6,621 nucleotides of DNA from Kiritimatiellia bacterium (GTDB lineage Bacteria; Verrucomicrobiota; Kiritimatiellia; RFP12; UBA1067), in contig JAFPDR010000002.1 in assembly GCA_017389885.1 (NCBI GenBank), positions 1-6,621 on the forward strand, in the 5' to 3' direction. Under the pieces are notes generated by a model. The model did no database searches. It was not told the DNA's origin and worked only from the letters and a program-made list of their open reading frames with translations. The translations under genes were made by a program, and so were the position numbers. Shown piece by piece: positions 6,621 to 6,621 of this stretch. The first letter of the stretch is position 1, and every line of letters begins with the position of its first letter.

Positions 6621-6621
6621 C

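Noticed and set aside
1..6621. CRISPR arrays, tRNA or rRNA genes, insertion-sequence ends
   Set aside because: No spaced direct repeats of array type, no cloverleaf-like or rRNA-like stretch, and no transposase or terminal inverted repeats seen. Coding density leaves little room for them.

Overview
The window is a dense, GC-rich bacterial stretch (third codon positions almost always G or C). All six clear genes are on the plus strand. Order: the 3' part of clpB (disaggregase); a 126-bp intergenic region with promoter-like signals; a comM/yifB AAA+ helicase gene; a 199-residue protein with a two-repeat strand/helix layout resembling Whirly single-stranded-DNA-binding proteins; a UPF0102/YraN nuclease-fold gene; recA; and a DUF2851 gene. 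The last 151 bp hold no plus-strand gene, but on the minus strand they encode a short stretch that looks like part of an AbgT-type transporter.

The taxon cannot be fixed from sequence alone. DUF2851 proteins occur in Bacteroidota, Verrucomicrobiota and a few other phyla. High GC argues against typical Bacteroidota, so a Verrucomicrobiota/Kiritimatiellota-like, possibly uncultured, bacterium is my best guess at low confidence. Codon use is odd for such GC: isoleucine is often ATA.

The five genes from 1659 to 6470 look like one operon. Gaps are 47 bp (comM to the Whirly-like gene) and 28 bp (yraN to recA); overlaps are 20 bp (Whirly-like/yraN) and 4 bp (recA/DUF2851, ATGA). I see no terminator or obvious promoter between them. 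The only intergenic region with room for a promoter is 1533-1658, which carries three tandem 11-bp repeats ending in TGTTGCG and an extended -10 element (TGCGATAAT).

Functionally the operon reads as single-strand DNA handling and homologous recombination. ComM-type helicases extend branches during transformation, RecA performs strand exchange, YraN has a PD-(D/E)XK nuclease-like core, and the Whirly-like protein could protect or present ssDNA. The DUF2851 protein has its own D...ExH nuclease-like signature and a cysteine cluster. The Whirly-like gene in this company, and the possible two extra nucleases, are the most interesting points. clpB upstream is probably a separate transcription unit.
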